DNA of 64,000 nucleotides, taken from positions 124,001 through 188,000 of the forward strand of contig JBANDB010000002.1 of assembly GCA_037576215.1 (NCBI GenBank). The letters run 5' to 3'. Made by a program: the position numbers and the translations under genes. This document shows positions 23,991-36,000 of the stretch, piece by piece (positions within the stretch are counted from its first letter, which is position 1; each line of letters opens with the position of its first letter). The DNA comes from Armillaria gallica. Taxonomy: Eukaryota > Basidiomycota > Agaricomycetes > Agaricales > Physalacriaceae. Below the pieces are notes generated by a model. The model saw only the letters and a program-made list of their open reading frames with translations. It searched no databases and was not told where the DNA came from.

Positions 23991-25010
23991 TGATGGGTCT
24001 TGTTGCCCTTTGTTACAAGGGATTCTATGGCAGGGCTACTGGTGCATGTACCCAGTGTGACATTTATGCGGTGTCTGGTGTGAGAGTTTGTGTGGTGCCT
24101 ATGATGATCTCTATCAGCAACCCTCATCCATGGCAGGGAGAGAGATGGCCAAGAAGTTCTCATGCTCATGTTGCCGAGTCTGTCGATGCTGGTGCATGGT
24201 CCTCAGACAATCTGTGTCATTAAATCACTGGGCATATCATGTCTGGCTTTGAGTCAGAAACAGGATGAGCTGTAGCTTGTTGAAAATGTTAATAATCACT
24301 GTGCTGAGTGGCTTGCAAGTCCTGGCAGTATATTTCATCTGTTTCCAGTAAGTTTCCCATTTCATTTTAAAGCTAATCGATGTACTCATCATGGTTTTCC
24401 ATAGTCAGGTTACATGCACTCTACAAAAGATGGTATCAAAGTGGTGTTGCCACAGTAGACAACAAATTACGAGCCCTGGATGCCTCTTTCTTTGGTTTAT
24501 TTTTGACAAACTGACAGCTGTCTTCTCCTCCATCTAACTCACTGAGTTTATACTGAGTCTCCTTTTCACATAGGGCCAATGGTATTCAATGAGTTCCTCT
24601 TTGCTCTGTCATAAGATGGTAGCTCACCCTAACAAGAAAGTGGAATGTCAGAATTAAGGTAGGTGACCTTGTTCTTTGTGGTCTTATTCATTACTTATGG
24701 ACAAGGAACTTGTGGTTCTTACCATCCAATGTAATGTTCTTCCCCACTACAAGGGTAGAATAATATTGAGGGACTATGATGCAAGTCACCAGGCTCTAGA
24801 CCTGAAATGGCTGGAATAAACAAGCTCCCCTACTCCGACATGTGGTATGTCAATTATTGGTCGACCACAGGAATTTTCACTTCTCGCATTTACACCTACT
24901 GTTCTCTGCATCTGCCCCTTCCAAATTTTGTGCAGCTTTTATGCATGCTCTGTTTACATTAGAATCCATTTGCTCATTTATGACTGGAGGGACTTGACAA
25001 GAGCCAGCGT
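23991..25010. other. CpG-depleted sequence without a recognised gene
   Basis: Only 3 CpG occur in 24241-24840. Short frames are broken by stops. It may be decayed gene sequence but nothing is identifiable. Confidence 0.45.
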
Positions 25011-25014
25011 ATTT

Positions 25015-25605
25015 CCCTGTAGGCAACCAGAATTCCCATGTTTTCATTCTCAGATATAACTAAGTCAACTAGAAAAGATCACACATTGCAGCCCTGTCCA
25101 GCGCTTGCTGATCTCTGCCATCAACTTTTCATTATTCTCTGCTGCTATCTCAATCACCTAGAACTCTTCGACATTTGGTAACAACACTGAAACCGGAGTA
25201 AGTCTCTAAATTCAAAGCCACCAAACTTCACTTTGATGCCAGTTTAGTAATCCCAGGTAAAGTGAGCTCTGAAATCATATCCCATGGGTGCTCAAGCAGC
25301 AGTTGGATGCAGGAAATGGCTGGTAATTGTGATATCCAATATAGGACATGCCAGATATCAGGCCTGTTCTTATTCCACTCACAAACCGGTTGAGGATTGT
25401 TGCATTGATGGCATTTGCACCCAAGCATGATGACTGACTTTAGGCTGGGAAATGATCTTAGTCTTATAAATAGTAATAAATGCTCCAAATTATGGATGCT
25501 CATAAAGTATGCAGGTGTGGAAGTCACATGTGTATGGTCTGTAGCCACATCCTGAATCCATAATTGGCTGGATTCTGTGCAACATGGTTGGATGTACTTT
25601 TTTTC
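25015..25605 (-). pseudogene. F-box protein C-terminal fragment, diverged copy of 8417-8930
   Basis: Aligned on the same strand with the C-terminal third of the F-box frame at 8417-9955. Shared protein pieces include KPDIRRVLYW against RPDIWHVLYW, and LTLPGITKL in both. Differences are mostly CG to TG or CA, for example GATCGTCACATCGATGGCATT against GATTGTTGCATTGATGGCATT. The longest open part (25228-25611) is 127 codons; downstream it breaks. The F-box itself is absent, so this is a fragment. Confidence 0.75.
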
Positions 25606-25929
25606 TCTCACTGATTCAGAATTTTAATATTTAATATATTCATAAAAATATTCAATATAAATAAAACTAATAAAATGGTGGGATTACAGGTGGGGGATAG
25701 TGTATGTGCTGGAAGACACTAGGATGTATGTCTGGTTTCGATGGACTTGAAACTTGTCAGAGTGAGTGAATGGCAGCGAAATGGGGATGCACAATGATGC
25801 AAAACCTGAAAATGAGGGTATCAAAGTTAGGATGTTGTTGACGATGGCAGGAATTGTTGATGTGGTTGAGTGAGCAGGCTGATCATAGCATAGCGATACC
25901 CTGTGAGTATATTGGGTATTGAGAGGGAG
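25606..25929. other. AT-rich sequence without a recognised gene
   Basis: After the F-box fragment there is an AT-rich run (about 25620-25670), then CpG-poor sequence with no repeat partner that I could detect. Confidence 0.4.
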
Positions 25930-27060
25930 CCCATTGTAGTGGCTCAAGCTGGGGGTGGGCTGGGAGGTGCACAGGGACCGACAGTGGGATTGAGCATCAG
26001 GGCAGGCTTGTGAGGGGAAACTGACACCACCGTCAGATTCTCCACTATTAAAAATGGGGGTGGTGGTCTGATGGTGGTTGTACAGTCAGCAGAGGGTGCA
26101 GGATGCAGCGGGAATGGGGGTCCGGGGTTGTCATTGTCATCAGTGATAATGATGTTGGGGGAGAAAGTGGGTCTGATAGCTGTGATCCCCTATATTGACA
26201 ATAGGGGATACATGAAGGAGGAGGTGAATTTGAGCCTGGGGTGGGCGGTAAGGACTGATGTTGGATTTGGGAGAGGTGACAGTGGTGGGTCCATCAGTGC
26301 TCGCATAGCCATTGTTTTGGTGTTGTCTATTGTGTCCTTAGCAGAGTAGTCAACCCTCAAATTTTTGTGGTCATCGCTGCCATTGTTGGGCATCAGTGGC
26401 CCAATCTTCATCCTGCCCTCCTGCCCAGATCCTTCCTCCTTGTTGTGCATCCTGCAGTACCCCTCCATATCTGATAGCACCACCCTAGCTTCTTCTCTAG
26501 CCCTCCATTGTTCTTGGACCATCTCGCCATTTCCTTCATTGTCATCATCCTATTCATTGTCGTTGGGGCATGCAAATTCACCATGCACAGATGATTGGCC
26601 CAATGTTGATGCAGGAGGAGCTGGGTAGGGAATGGATGAGGATAGGACCAGTTTTGGGGATAATGGCGGGTGGTGACGGGCCTTGATGGCATCCTAGTCA
26701 ATTTTACTTGCAACGGTTTGTCGTTTGGGCATCGTGCACAGTACTACCTTGCATGAGGGCTTACACACAGGGTGGAGAATAAGGTGGTCCCTCTGTGGGG
26801 CTGTTGGAGCTGCTGGATGCACTAAAAACACCTACATTCTATGTATTAGTATCATAAATAAATAAAACATACCTTTAACCCATGAAAATGGGCGATACAG
26901 ACAAGCAAGGGGAAGGGAAATATATGGATAGTGGTGGAAAGGAAGGAAAAAAGGTGCTACACAGCCACTTGATCACTGTGCAGATGTATGGTCTAGGGTG
27001 ATCAAGCAAGTGAAATGCACTCTCGGAATGCTTCTGCCAGGCCATGCTGTTATAATTATA
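25930..27060 (+). repeat. Repeat family R1, copy a
   Basis: Purine-rich low-complexity sequence (GGGGGTGG and GTGGTGGT runs). It ends in a conserved block of the form TGCACTAAAAACACCTA...AATAAATAAAACATACC followed by CACAGCCACTTGATCACTGTGCAG (26800-27000). The same order occurs in copies b (28270-29620) and e (47850-49165) and inverted in c and d. A frame near 26520-26590 (AISFIVIILFIVVGACKFT) could be a membrane span. CpG-poor. No transposase or RT motif seen, so non-autonomous element or decayed gene family are both open. Confidence 0.55.
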
Positions 27061-28055
27061 GTAAACACACTGGTTATAAGCACCAGCACATTTCCAAAAT
27101 GCCTGGTTACAAGCACAGCCACCACATGCCTTCCATAATTGGAAAACACTGCACATTGGCACAAAATTGTGCCAAATTCACTGATGCGACAGTGCCAGAA
27201 ATTTTTTTAACCTAAAATAGGGCAAAATATGTGCCATGAGGTGGCACTGGTACTCCCTTTCAATTGTTTGCTTCCTCTATCCTCTGTTCTTTATTCAGTA
27301 TCTCATTAGTCCCTAATCTTACACAAGACCTCACACAAAATCATTAAAATCCCATTGCCCCAGACTTTCTCTTGACGAACGGATAGAGACAATATCACCC
27401 CCTCACTTTAACCAATGACTCACTTGTTCTATTCCACCTCTCAAGTAGAAGTGTGCTTATTTACACAAGGACACTGTACAGTACATGCGTCACCTGTAAA
27501 AATGATGAGTAATCGAATAGAACCAAAACTATGAGAACAATGAAATGGAGCGAAGTAGCTACAATGACATAATAAGCCAACTGACATCTGTGATGGCCAA
27601 CACCCACTTGGCATGAAGTTCAGTGTCATCTTTTATGGCTGCACCCCACCATGCCAAGCTTGCAATTACATTATACATACCGTTCACTCCCAACTTCAGG
27701 TTTTCCAGCTCCAGCCACACCTGTAGACACCTGTATTTGCCTCTCATCCTGGACCTAGCCACAAAAACCCAATGCATCCTCAGTGGAGCTAGCCAGCTGC
27801 TGGCTAGCTCTACATTTACACCAGTAGCCTATATTCTGAATCCAGTTTGCTTTGTCATCTACTTGGGGCACTGCCACAGGCAAAATAGCTAGCTCAGTGG
27901 CATGCCAGGCATTGAGCTCAATTTCACGCCCTTCTGCTCATTGCTGAGATGGGCAAAAAATTGACTGACCTAAAAATATATTTTAGAACCTATTCCCAAC
28001 ACGACCCCCATGCTAGGCACCTGCTAAAGATTGGATTCGTTGGGCTGAGCTTGGA

Positions 28056-28059
<4 letters not shown>
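27061..28059. other. Unclassified sequence with a 25-bp palindrome at 27786-27810
   Basis: GAGCTAGCCAG (27786-27796), CTG, then CTGGCTAGCTC forms an almost perfect hairpin. A closely related hairpin occurs at 30761-30788. No gene is recognised; frames at 27441-27629 and 27623-27892 have no motif. Confidence 0.5.
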
Positions 28060-28098
<39 letters not shown>

Positions 28099-28205
28099 CA
28101 AAAATGAAAAAAATTTGCATTCAAAAAGATTTGAACACTGATCTTCCTTACTCACATTGAGGAAGAGACACAACACTTATCCACTATACCACCGAACTAT
28201 TATAT
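28060..28205 (-). mobile_element. tRNA-derived SINE-like element with 39-nt A tail
   Basis: On the - strand the head reads TGGTATAGTGGATAAGTG, a good RNA polymerase III A box in a tRNA D arm (about 28195-28178). About 40 nt later AGTGTTCAAATCT resembles the B box/T arm (GGTTCGAATCC type, about 28143-28131). A short A-rich body and a run of 39 A (28098-28060) follow. A tRNA-like head plus long A tail is the layout of a SINE mobilised by LINE machinery. It could also be a processed tRNA pseudogene. Target duplications are not obvious because the 5' flank is a TA repeat (28200-28210). Confidence 0.6.
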
Positions 28206-28269
28206 ATATAGAAATTATATTCTTTTTGTATGTGTAATACAAATATTTCAGGAATACAAAAAAATAAAT

Positions 28270-29620
28270 ATTGCTGCTGTGAGCAGCATAGGCATAGACA
28301 TCAGTGGGGGGCATGGGAGAAGTGCTTATCGAGGGGGTGGGCACCCTGTGCATCCATATGGATGGTTGGGAGGCTGTTGTGGTCGTTAGAATGTCAGCGG
28401 CATGGGGAAAATGGGCAGGGAAGTGTTGGTGCCACATTCACAGCAATGGAGAGATATACGAGGGAAACAGACCTCACCACTGTGTTCCCCAATGTCGAAA
28501 ACAGGGTTGGTGAGGTCATCATCATGGTAGACGGGCCATGGGGGAGGGTATCTGGAAGCAAGCCTGGGGATGGGGATGGGATAGTAGTGCACGATAATCG
28601 GGATATTGGGATGCTTGGCGTGGATCAGATTCATGTTCCCCAGTCTAAAAAAGGGGGGACACACAAATCCCAGGTGGCTGGGGGAGCTGTAGGGTGTGCG
28701 GGAGCTCAATGTTGGATTTGGGCAGGATGGGCAGTGGTGGGCAGGCAAAACATCATATGGTCATGATTTTGGGTGCAGTCATTGTGCCCTCAGCTCCTTT
28801 CTCAATGCCCAAAAGGGCATGTCCATCATCATCATTATTCGCTGTCGGCGTTCCGATCATTGTCCCACCCTCCTCCTCGACATCTCCTGCCCTCCAGTGT
28901 GCTCTCTCCATGCTCTCCTTCTCGAGCATCCCTCCTCTAGATCTACCCATGGCACCTCCACAGAGCATCACTGTCCCTGCCCCCATCGTCATCGTCACCA
29001 TCATTGTCTTGCTTGTCGTTGTCATGGCCAGTTTTGCCTTCTGTAGCCCATCCTGCACCGAGATGGTACCCAATGTTGAATCCCCAGATGTACGACACAC
29101 TATTGTGGTGTGTGGAACTCATGTGCAGCAGCGATTGGTGCTGATCTCAATGTGGGGAGAGCTGGGTAGGTCAGGATAGGGATGGGGGGAGGGCTATTTT
29201 CATAGCCATAGCAGGGTATTGCAGTCAGTGTTGTCACCATCGATGTTGGGGACATCATGGTGGTCATTGATGGGTGTAGTGCACAGGGTGATCTCATTTG
29301 AGGGGTTACGCGGGTGGTGGGGGTAGGATGCACACAATCCGGGGCTCTTGAGGCCACCAGGTGCACTGAAAAGACCTAAAACAATATTAAAAGTAAAAGA
29401 AATAAATGAAACATACCATTGTTGCTAAAAAAAGAGCATGATTTGCATGCTAGGCAAGTGTCGAGGGGAGGGGAGGTGGTGGTCAAAGGGAGAAAAAGAA
29501 GCTGCACAGCCACTCAACCGCTGTGTGGACTTATGGTCCAGGGTGATCGAGTGAACAGAATGCACCCTCAGAATGCATCCCCTGCTCGAACCACCCACTC
29601 CAAGGTCTCGGAAATAGATG
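28270..29620 (+). repeat. Repeat family R1, copy b
   Basis: Same organisation as copy a: purine-rich low-complexity sequence with CATCATCAT, a frame encoding a hydrophobic run (VIVTIIVLLVVVMASFAF, about 28987-29040), and the conserved right end GTGCACTGAAAAGACCTA...AATAAATGAAACATACC and CACAGCCACTCAACCGCTGTG (29361-29530). Long frames on both strands (for example 28230-28766) are low-complexity and I do not call them genes. Confidence 0.55.
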
Positions 29621-29639
29621 GGATATAATGTTTAAACTA

Positions 29640-30650
29640 TTTATAATATATGTATGTAGTTTTTAAGACTTTAAAGTTTCATAATTTGTTGGTATTTGCT
29701 ATTTAATCATCAAAACTTTGAATTTTGTACATTTTTAACAGTAGTTTAGTTCTGTGGTCCTATACAATGTTTCAATGAATGTATTTCTTTCTTCAAGTAG
29801 TACTATTTACATTGTACTATTGGCAACAGGTGTCCGATCCACCCTGATCTATACATATGTGCCTCTTTACTGACTTGAAGCCTTAAGTGAAAGTCAATTC
29901 AATGCAAAGTTGTGAATGTCTCTAAGCTTGCTTTCATTATTTGATATGGTTGTAGCATATGCTACTCAGGGCAGCATAAAATATGAGTTTATGGCATACT
30001 ATATAAGTGCTACATACACTTTATTTGACAATCTACAGTATTTTGGTTGTGTAGAGGCAAATCTACCTCTAAAAACTTGGTTTTCAGAGCTTCTTCCCCC
30101 ATATTTGCTCTGTATATTCTCATTGGGTGCATGTACTGCTTTATATTTGACATAAATAATAGAAAGACTTATAAAATACATGTTGGATTCATTTTTGATG
30201 CACAGAATGGTGTAAAGAATGCAAAATTGCAGAATTATTGCGAGGAGCAGTGCTATTTGATCCATCCAGCAAATTCCAAAAATTCTTGCAATGATATTTT
30301 CAGTACTTTCCAGCGCACAAATTGAATAGTTAATTGTATTGAACAATGAATAAGTAATATATCTATGTCTCTACAATTGAAGTAGGCTATTGTGGCCAAT
30401 ATACCAAATTTTGGCCTGCTTTCAAAAAATGCACAGCTACTGCATTGGGAATGATATTCTTCCATGGTTGGCTGCATCCAAGTGAGCATTGTTGCATCCA
30501 GCCAAAATGGGTGGCATGTGGGTCAGGAGGCAGCGCCATAATATGCAATATTATTTTTTGGGCCCATACAATTTTTTTGGGCCCAAACAATGAACGGGAG
30601 GGCAGGATATTTGATGCCCAATCCAGTGCCCAATCCCCAGTGCCCAGGAT
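29640..30650 (+). repeat. Repeat R2, left copy (inverted partner at 43.2-44.2 kb)
   Basis: AT-rich sequence whose right part (about 30170-30640) matches 43190-43660 in inverse orientation. CTCGCAATAATTCTGCAATTTTGCATTC pairs with AGCTCGCAATACCTGGAATTTTAGAATGC read on the other strand. Both contain a CCTGCCCTCC/GGAGGGCAGG block beside a TTTTTGGGCC or TTTTTGGACC stretch. No coding motif seen. Confidence 0.45.
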
Positions 30651-30760
30651 GTGTGTAGGCCCTATTCAGCGATCCAGCTATGTGGAAATTGGTCCAGCTA
30701 TATGGGAAATGGCCCAGCTATTCTGGTTAATAGCCTGGCAGCCATATGGCACCAGTTTCT

Positions 30761-30788
30761 GGAGCTAGCCAGGCCTGTGGCTAGCTCC
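30761..30788. repeat. GGAGCTAGCCA hairpin
   Basis: GGAGCTAGCCA, a 6-nt loop, then TGGCTAGCTCC: an 11-bp perfect stem. The same stem core occurs at 27786-27810 with similar flanks, so both belong to a short repeated segment. Confidence 0.6.
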
Positions 30789-30916
30789 ACAGTATAAAGC
30801 CTAATATTGCTGTCCATGGCTCCTGGCCAGGTGCTCTTGACAATGACTCCATTTCCCTTGAAGGCTCCCTCTCCTAACAGTCCTCTCCATTCAGGCTGGA
30901 GCTGATGCCACCATCC

Positions 30917-31065
30917 TGTTGAGAGCAGGTTATTAGTGCAGCGAGTACATGCCAGACTGGAGATGAAGGTCAAAGAGCTAAAGAGCATTGATCTTCGATC
31001 TCCGATATTTGCTAGCTATGATTATGTAAGGTTGACATGAAGGGCATCGTACTACTACTTTGACA
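30917..31065 (-). repeat. copia 3' LTR (149 bp)
   Basis: TGTTGAGAGCAGG...ACTTTGACA on the + strand. Adjacent to its inner edge the - strand has AAGGGGGAG, the polypurine tract, directly before TGTCAAAG. Confidence 0.88.
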
Positions 31066-31074
31066 CTCCCCCTT
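31066..31074 (-). promoter_or_regulatory. copia polypurine tract
   Basis: The - strand reads AAGGGGGAG immediately before the 3' LTR; this is the plus-strand primer site used in reverse transcription. Confidence 0.75.
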
Positions 31075-31185
31075 GACTGAACATGTCTATGGAGGGATTG
31101 AGATGAGTCCAAGTAATGTAACCATGTGCTTTAGTTTTTCTCTCCCCAGCCCCTTTGTCAGAGTATCAGCTGGCATGTCTTCAGT

Positions 31186-32866
31186 TCACAGGTGGACCAC
31201 ATGGATGTGTCCCTTCTCAACTTCATCACAAAGCCAGTAGAAGTGAAGGTCAAGATGTTTAACATGACCATGGTGTTCCGGGTTCTGAGCAACTGATAAG
31301 GCAGACTCATTGTTGATGTGGAGTACTGAAGCATGAGTGAAGGAATATCCAAATTCTGTGAACAGATTGCGAAGCCAGAGGATTTCCTGGCCAGCAGACA
31401 CAGCAGAGACATATTCTGCTTCTGTTGTTGAGAGAGTCATGAAGGCTTGAAGATGGCTCATCCAGCTGATAGCTCCAGTTCCCATTTTGATAACAAAACC
31501 ACTTGTAGAGTGCCCACTATCCTTGTCTCCCCCGTGATCTGCATCACAATAGGTCTTGAAATCAAAGACTTGTGGCTGTGACTCAGGATTGGGGGTATAG
31601 ATGATACAATAGTTGAGTGTCCCTTTCAGATAGTGTAAAAGACATTTGAATGCCTCCTAATGGGCTGTGCCAGGGTTTTTACTGAATTGTGAGAGTACAC
31701 TCATGGGATAGGCAACATCAGGCCTGGTAGCAATAGCAAGGTAGGCCATGGAGCCAAGAACATTTAGATATGAGATTGTTTGCATCAACTCATATTCCTC
31801 TGATGTTTGAGGAGATTGATCTGCTGTGAGCTTTACATTTGGGTCTAGAGGTGTTGAGACAGGGTTACAGTCAGCTATGCCAACATGCTATAGGATATCA
31901 AGGATGTATTGGCACTGAAAGAGTGTGAGAGTTTGACGTGCATGGTTATGCTTAATTTCGACACCAAGAAAGTAAGAGGTTAGGCCTAGATCATGAAGTT
32001 TGAAGTGCTTCTTGAGATTGTCAATGACTTGTCATGTCATCAACAAAGACAGGGATAATGATGCACTCATCCTCTCTCTTATAGACCCATATGTTATGCT
32101 CATATTTCACCCGCTCAAATCCCATGGCATCAGTCAGTGTTGCAAGTAGCTCCTTGTACCATTCTCTCCCAGCCTGTTTCAGTCCATATAGAGACTTGAA
32201 GAGACACCAGACCCATTCCTTTCCTTTCTTCTCAAACCCCTCTGGTTGCTCCATATACACCTCTTCTGTCAGCTTGCCATTGAGAAATGCTGATGAGATG
32301 TTAACACTCCATAGCTCTAAATCTTTGAGGGCACCAAGTGCCAGGACAGTTCATAGGGCAGCCCATTTTGGTGTTGGAGAGAAGGTTTTGGTATAATCAA
32401 AACCAGGCCATTGTGAATATCCCTTTGCAACAAGCCTTGCTTTATGGTGCTCAATTGGTCCATCAGCATTGTGTTTTACTTTGAATACCCAGCGACTGCC
32501 AACTGCTTTTCGATTTGGAGGACATTTCACTAATTCAAAGACACTGTTCTCAATGAGTGCTTGTATCTCCTGCATGGCAGCCTCATGCCAGCTTTCAGCT
32601 TCCTCAGGAGGGCATGTCATTGCTTCACAGAAGGATCTAGGCTCACCATCATGTGCCGATGCCTTGTGAGCTGTTTCTGTCATACCCTTGAATGCAACTT
32701 CCAATCCTTCCTCCATTGTCAAGTAATCCAGTGTCTGGCTGGAGACAGCTATGCCCTCAAGAATGGTTTTATCAAGCATAAAGGTTGTGTGTGCTTGCTC
32801 CTCTGCATTTCTTGGATGATTATTATTGTTGACAGTCTGACGCATTCCACAGCCATAACCAGGGCC
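31186..32866 (-). pseudogene. copia RT and RNase H region, broken
   Basis: After the hAT junction the pol frame gives the RT N-terminus (SRWVFKVKHNADG, RLVAKGYSQ, TFSPTPKWAAL; to 32351). Next come LFKSLYGLKQAGREWY and the catalytic VFVDDM box (32260-32021; copia usually YVDDM), and the RNase H tail TTEAEYVSAVSAGQEILWL with the HHGHVKHLDL block (31485-31186). An in-frame TGA at 32351-32353 falls where copia proteins have Arg (AL-R-TVLAL), consistent with CGA to TGA. Other stops lie between 32021 and 31485, so no active polymerase can be made. Confidence 0.85.
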
Positions 32867-32874
32867 AGGATCAT
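32867..32874. repeat. hAT target site duplication, left (AGGATCAT)
   Basis: The 8-bp AGGATCAT precedes the TAGTGATG terminus at 32875. The right flank 37943-37950 reads AGGATTAT: one C/T difference. Confidence 0.85.
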
Positions 32875-33010
32875 TAGTGATGTGTGGGCTGGGCTTGGGC
32901 TTGGCCTGATAGGGCTTGGGCTCAATGCATATGCAGGCCCAGCCCAAAGCCCAATACATGGGTCGGCTTGGGCTCAGGCCCAGGCTCTAAGGTGATATTA
33001 AAATAGCTAG

Positions 33011-36000
33011 CTACTGAGTGTTACTACTGTCTGTAATATCAATGATACCTATCTCTGTGTTGCTTTCATCACCATTTCCAAGGTCTACATCATTTTCATC
33101 ATCCTCAAGAAGCTCATCCCATGCTTTATACCCACGATCTGCAAGTTCTGGGTGGCCTGTGGCATCAGCCACTGAGACTGCTGCTTCTTCGCTCATCACC
33201 AATACCAACTCTGGCATGATATCTTCCACCTCTCGAAAAACTAGCTCATGGCGGTAGCTACATTTCAGAAACTGTAAAGCTTCAATTATATCACCTTTTA
33301 GTCGGTTCCACCACTTGCTGATTGTTATTCCTGTGCTGGAGAATGCACGCTCACTAGAAACTGAAGAGGCCATAATAGCAAGATAGTCACCAGCCAGCAA
33401 TGCCCAGACAGGATGATGATTTGCATTGTGCTATAAAGACATAATGAGAATAATAGAAACTATATAAGAAAGAAAGACTGACCCCACACCACTCGACAAT
33501 GCTACATCTACCAAGGACATCATTCAAGTTTAGGTATCCATTGAAATTCCTCTCCCAGGAATCATCAATAGGCACAGCTTCATCATCATCATCAGGGTCT
33601 GCATCTTTATCATCAGAAAGTATTGCTGTAAGCTTTGTGAGTCATACATGTGCTGCTTGAGGGTTCCGATGCTTTCATGGTGATGGCTGTCCTGAATTAG
33701 ATGACTCATCCCTGAAAAGCTCTCAGTGCCACTGACGGTACTAGGATATCCATGAGACAAGATTTTGCAATGGTTATAGCAGTAGTAAAGCCACGTACAA
33801 TTGTCTTCGCCAAGGTAAGAGACTCTTCAAGAGCCTCTGTGCCTCAATATTTCTCGATGTGCCAAGTCTTCTCCTTGGGATTAAGTACTAGATCAAAACA
33901 GGTCAGCTCAAAGCAATTATGAAGCCAGTATTTCCTACGCATTGCTATCACATAAGCTTCTGTTTCTCTGCTTCAATCATTATAGTCCTCAATTTTGCAA
34001 AGTCCAGCATTGATTGCTGGCCAAAAGACTTTATACTTCACAAACTTGAAGGGATCAACTTGCCAGCTCCACGCCTTGTGCAACGCCTCCAATGCCGGAA
34101 GTACACGATGCAGAGAAGCAACCTGATCCAAGGAAAATGCTTGCTGAGCATCATGCGCATGCTACAACGTACCTCGGTCAAGACTCTCAAATTGTGTGAT
34201 TATATATCACTTACTGTAAGAATTTCAGCCATGTACTTGATGTGTACCCATTCATCCACTTTGAGCTTCAAGCTGTCAATCTTACGATGTTTCTCAAGAT
34301 CCTCTTCCATAGCTCCAATTTCATAAACAAAGGTATCCACTTTCTGTGACATCAATGTATTGTGAGATTTAAGTTCCAATGAATCGGGACATCACTCACC
34401 TTCTTTAATGATAACGCACAATGTAGCATGATATATGTTGAACTCCAATCTTACTGCCATATCAATCAACAGTGTCAATATCTTATTCTCTGGTGTACCA
34501 TCACAACGCTGAATGTCATGGAAGCATTCCTTTTGTTTTGCCGATGAACAAGCCTGCAAAATTATATAAAGCAAGTGACGAACAACAGAATACAACACAC
34601 ACCTTTACAACAATGGACCATACCAAACCCACTTCATCGTGTTGAGTAGTGGTATGAGCAGTGAGATCTTCATTAGGTTCCTCGGGATTGTAATGCTTGG
34701 ATTTGCTATGTGTTGTTATTATCGCCTGGGTTGCAAGGTTAATAACATGTGCTGCACATCTAACAATCCAGCTTGTCAGTTGTTAATCTCAGACACCAGC
34801 ACCACCAGAGTGTACCGAATCCTATGCTTCACAGCATCAAAACAAGTAAACGTTGCCTTTTCAATCAGCAAAGCAAATGTCTCTAGCATAGTACTATTAT
34901 TTGAGGCATTGTCACAGGTGATCCATCCAATCTGACACCCGTTCAGTCAGAGATTGATTTCAAGATACACGATACAGACTCGCACCTTTGCAGCAATCCT
35001 GAACCTTGCTATTACCTTATATAATGCCTGTCCAAGACGAAGGCTGTTGTGAGCATTATTCAGGTGGATGAACCCCAGAAGAGCACTCTGGAGTTTCCAC
35101 TGGTAATCTCCAACTTCTTCGATCCAATGGCCTGTAACCGCAAAGTACCTATCAGTAGTTGATGCCTGCCAAGCATCACATGTCAAGCTAATACGGCCTT
35201 TGATGGCCTTGCTCTGTGTTTAGATAAATTATCAAGATCTCGTAACTGTCATTTGCAAGAGCAAGATACATACCAGAAGTCTATGCCGTAGATGCCTCAT
35301 TTGGCATTGGAATGTGGCCATTATTGCCTTCCAGGTTTGCTTACAGCTGGGAATTTTTATGCCATCTGTTGCCTGGGATGCAATGTCGATCATGTTGCGA
35401 AATGAGGGATGCTCTAAAGCATGAATAGGCTATATACAAATGAGCTCATATAGCGGGATAAGATCTGTTCACAAACCTGGTCGGTTGAGACTAGCCATTC
35501 AATAGCAGCACCACAAAAGGTATCATCCGAGTATGGGATTACCTTGACCTTTGTCTCTTTCTCTTTCAGGTGGGAATCAATGCGAGTTTGCTTATCTTGC
35601 TCGGCTTGAGCTTTCTGCTCCTTCCGATCATCAGGAAGCATAGATGTGAAGTTATTCTCTTTTGCCCAATCGTGATATGCATGCTTTTAAGTGCAATTGA
35701 GTCTTGTTATATCCCAGAAAGACAGAATCTGCACCTTGTGTTTGGACTGACAGTGCCGACAGAGAGTGGAGGCATGGTTGACTAGAGGGTGATCCTGTCG
35801 CTCATTCTTTCTGTAATGACATTCAAATGATATACTATCAAGAAGTGATGGCCACTTACGTGCAAATCAGACAGTTCCGAACATACTTCCCATCGCTATT
35901 CTTGTATGAGGGACCAAAAAATTGCTTGATATCTGTGCTTTTTGTATCCTTCTCTGTGTCATCGTCTTTGTCTTCTATCTCCTGAACGTCGATATCCTTC

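Noticed and set aside
28230..28766. 178-codon + strand frame
   Set aside because: Low-complexity R1 repeat sequence with overlapping frames on the other strand and no conserved motif.
29999..30346. 115-codon - strand frame
   Set aside because: AT-rich R2 repeat; overlapping + frames and no conservation in the inverted partner.
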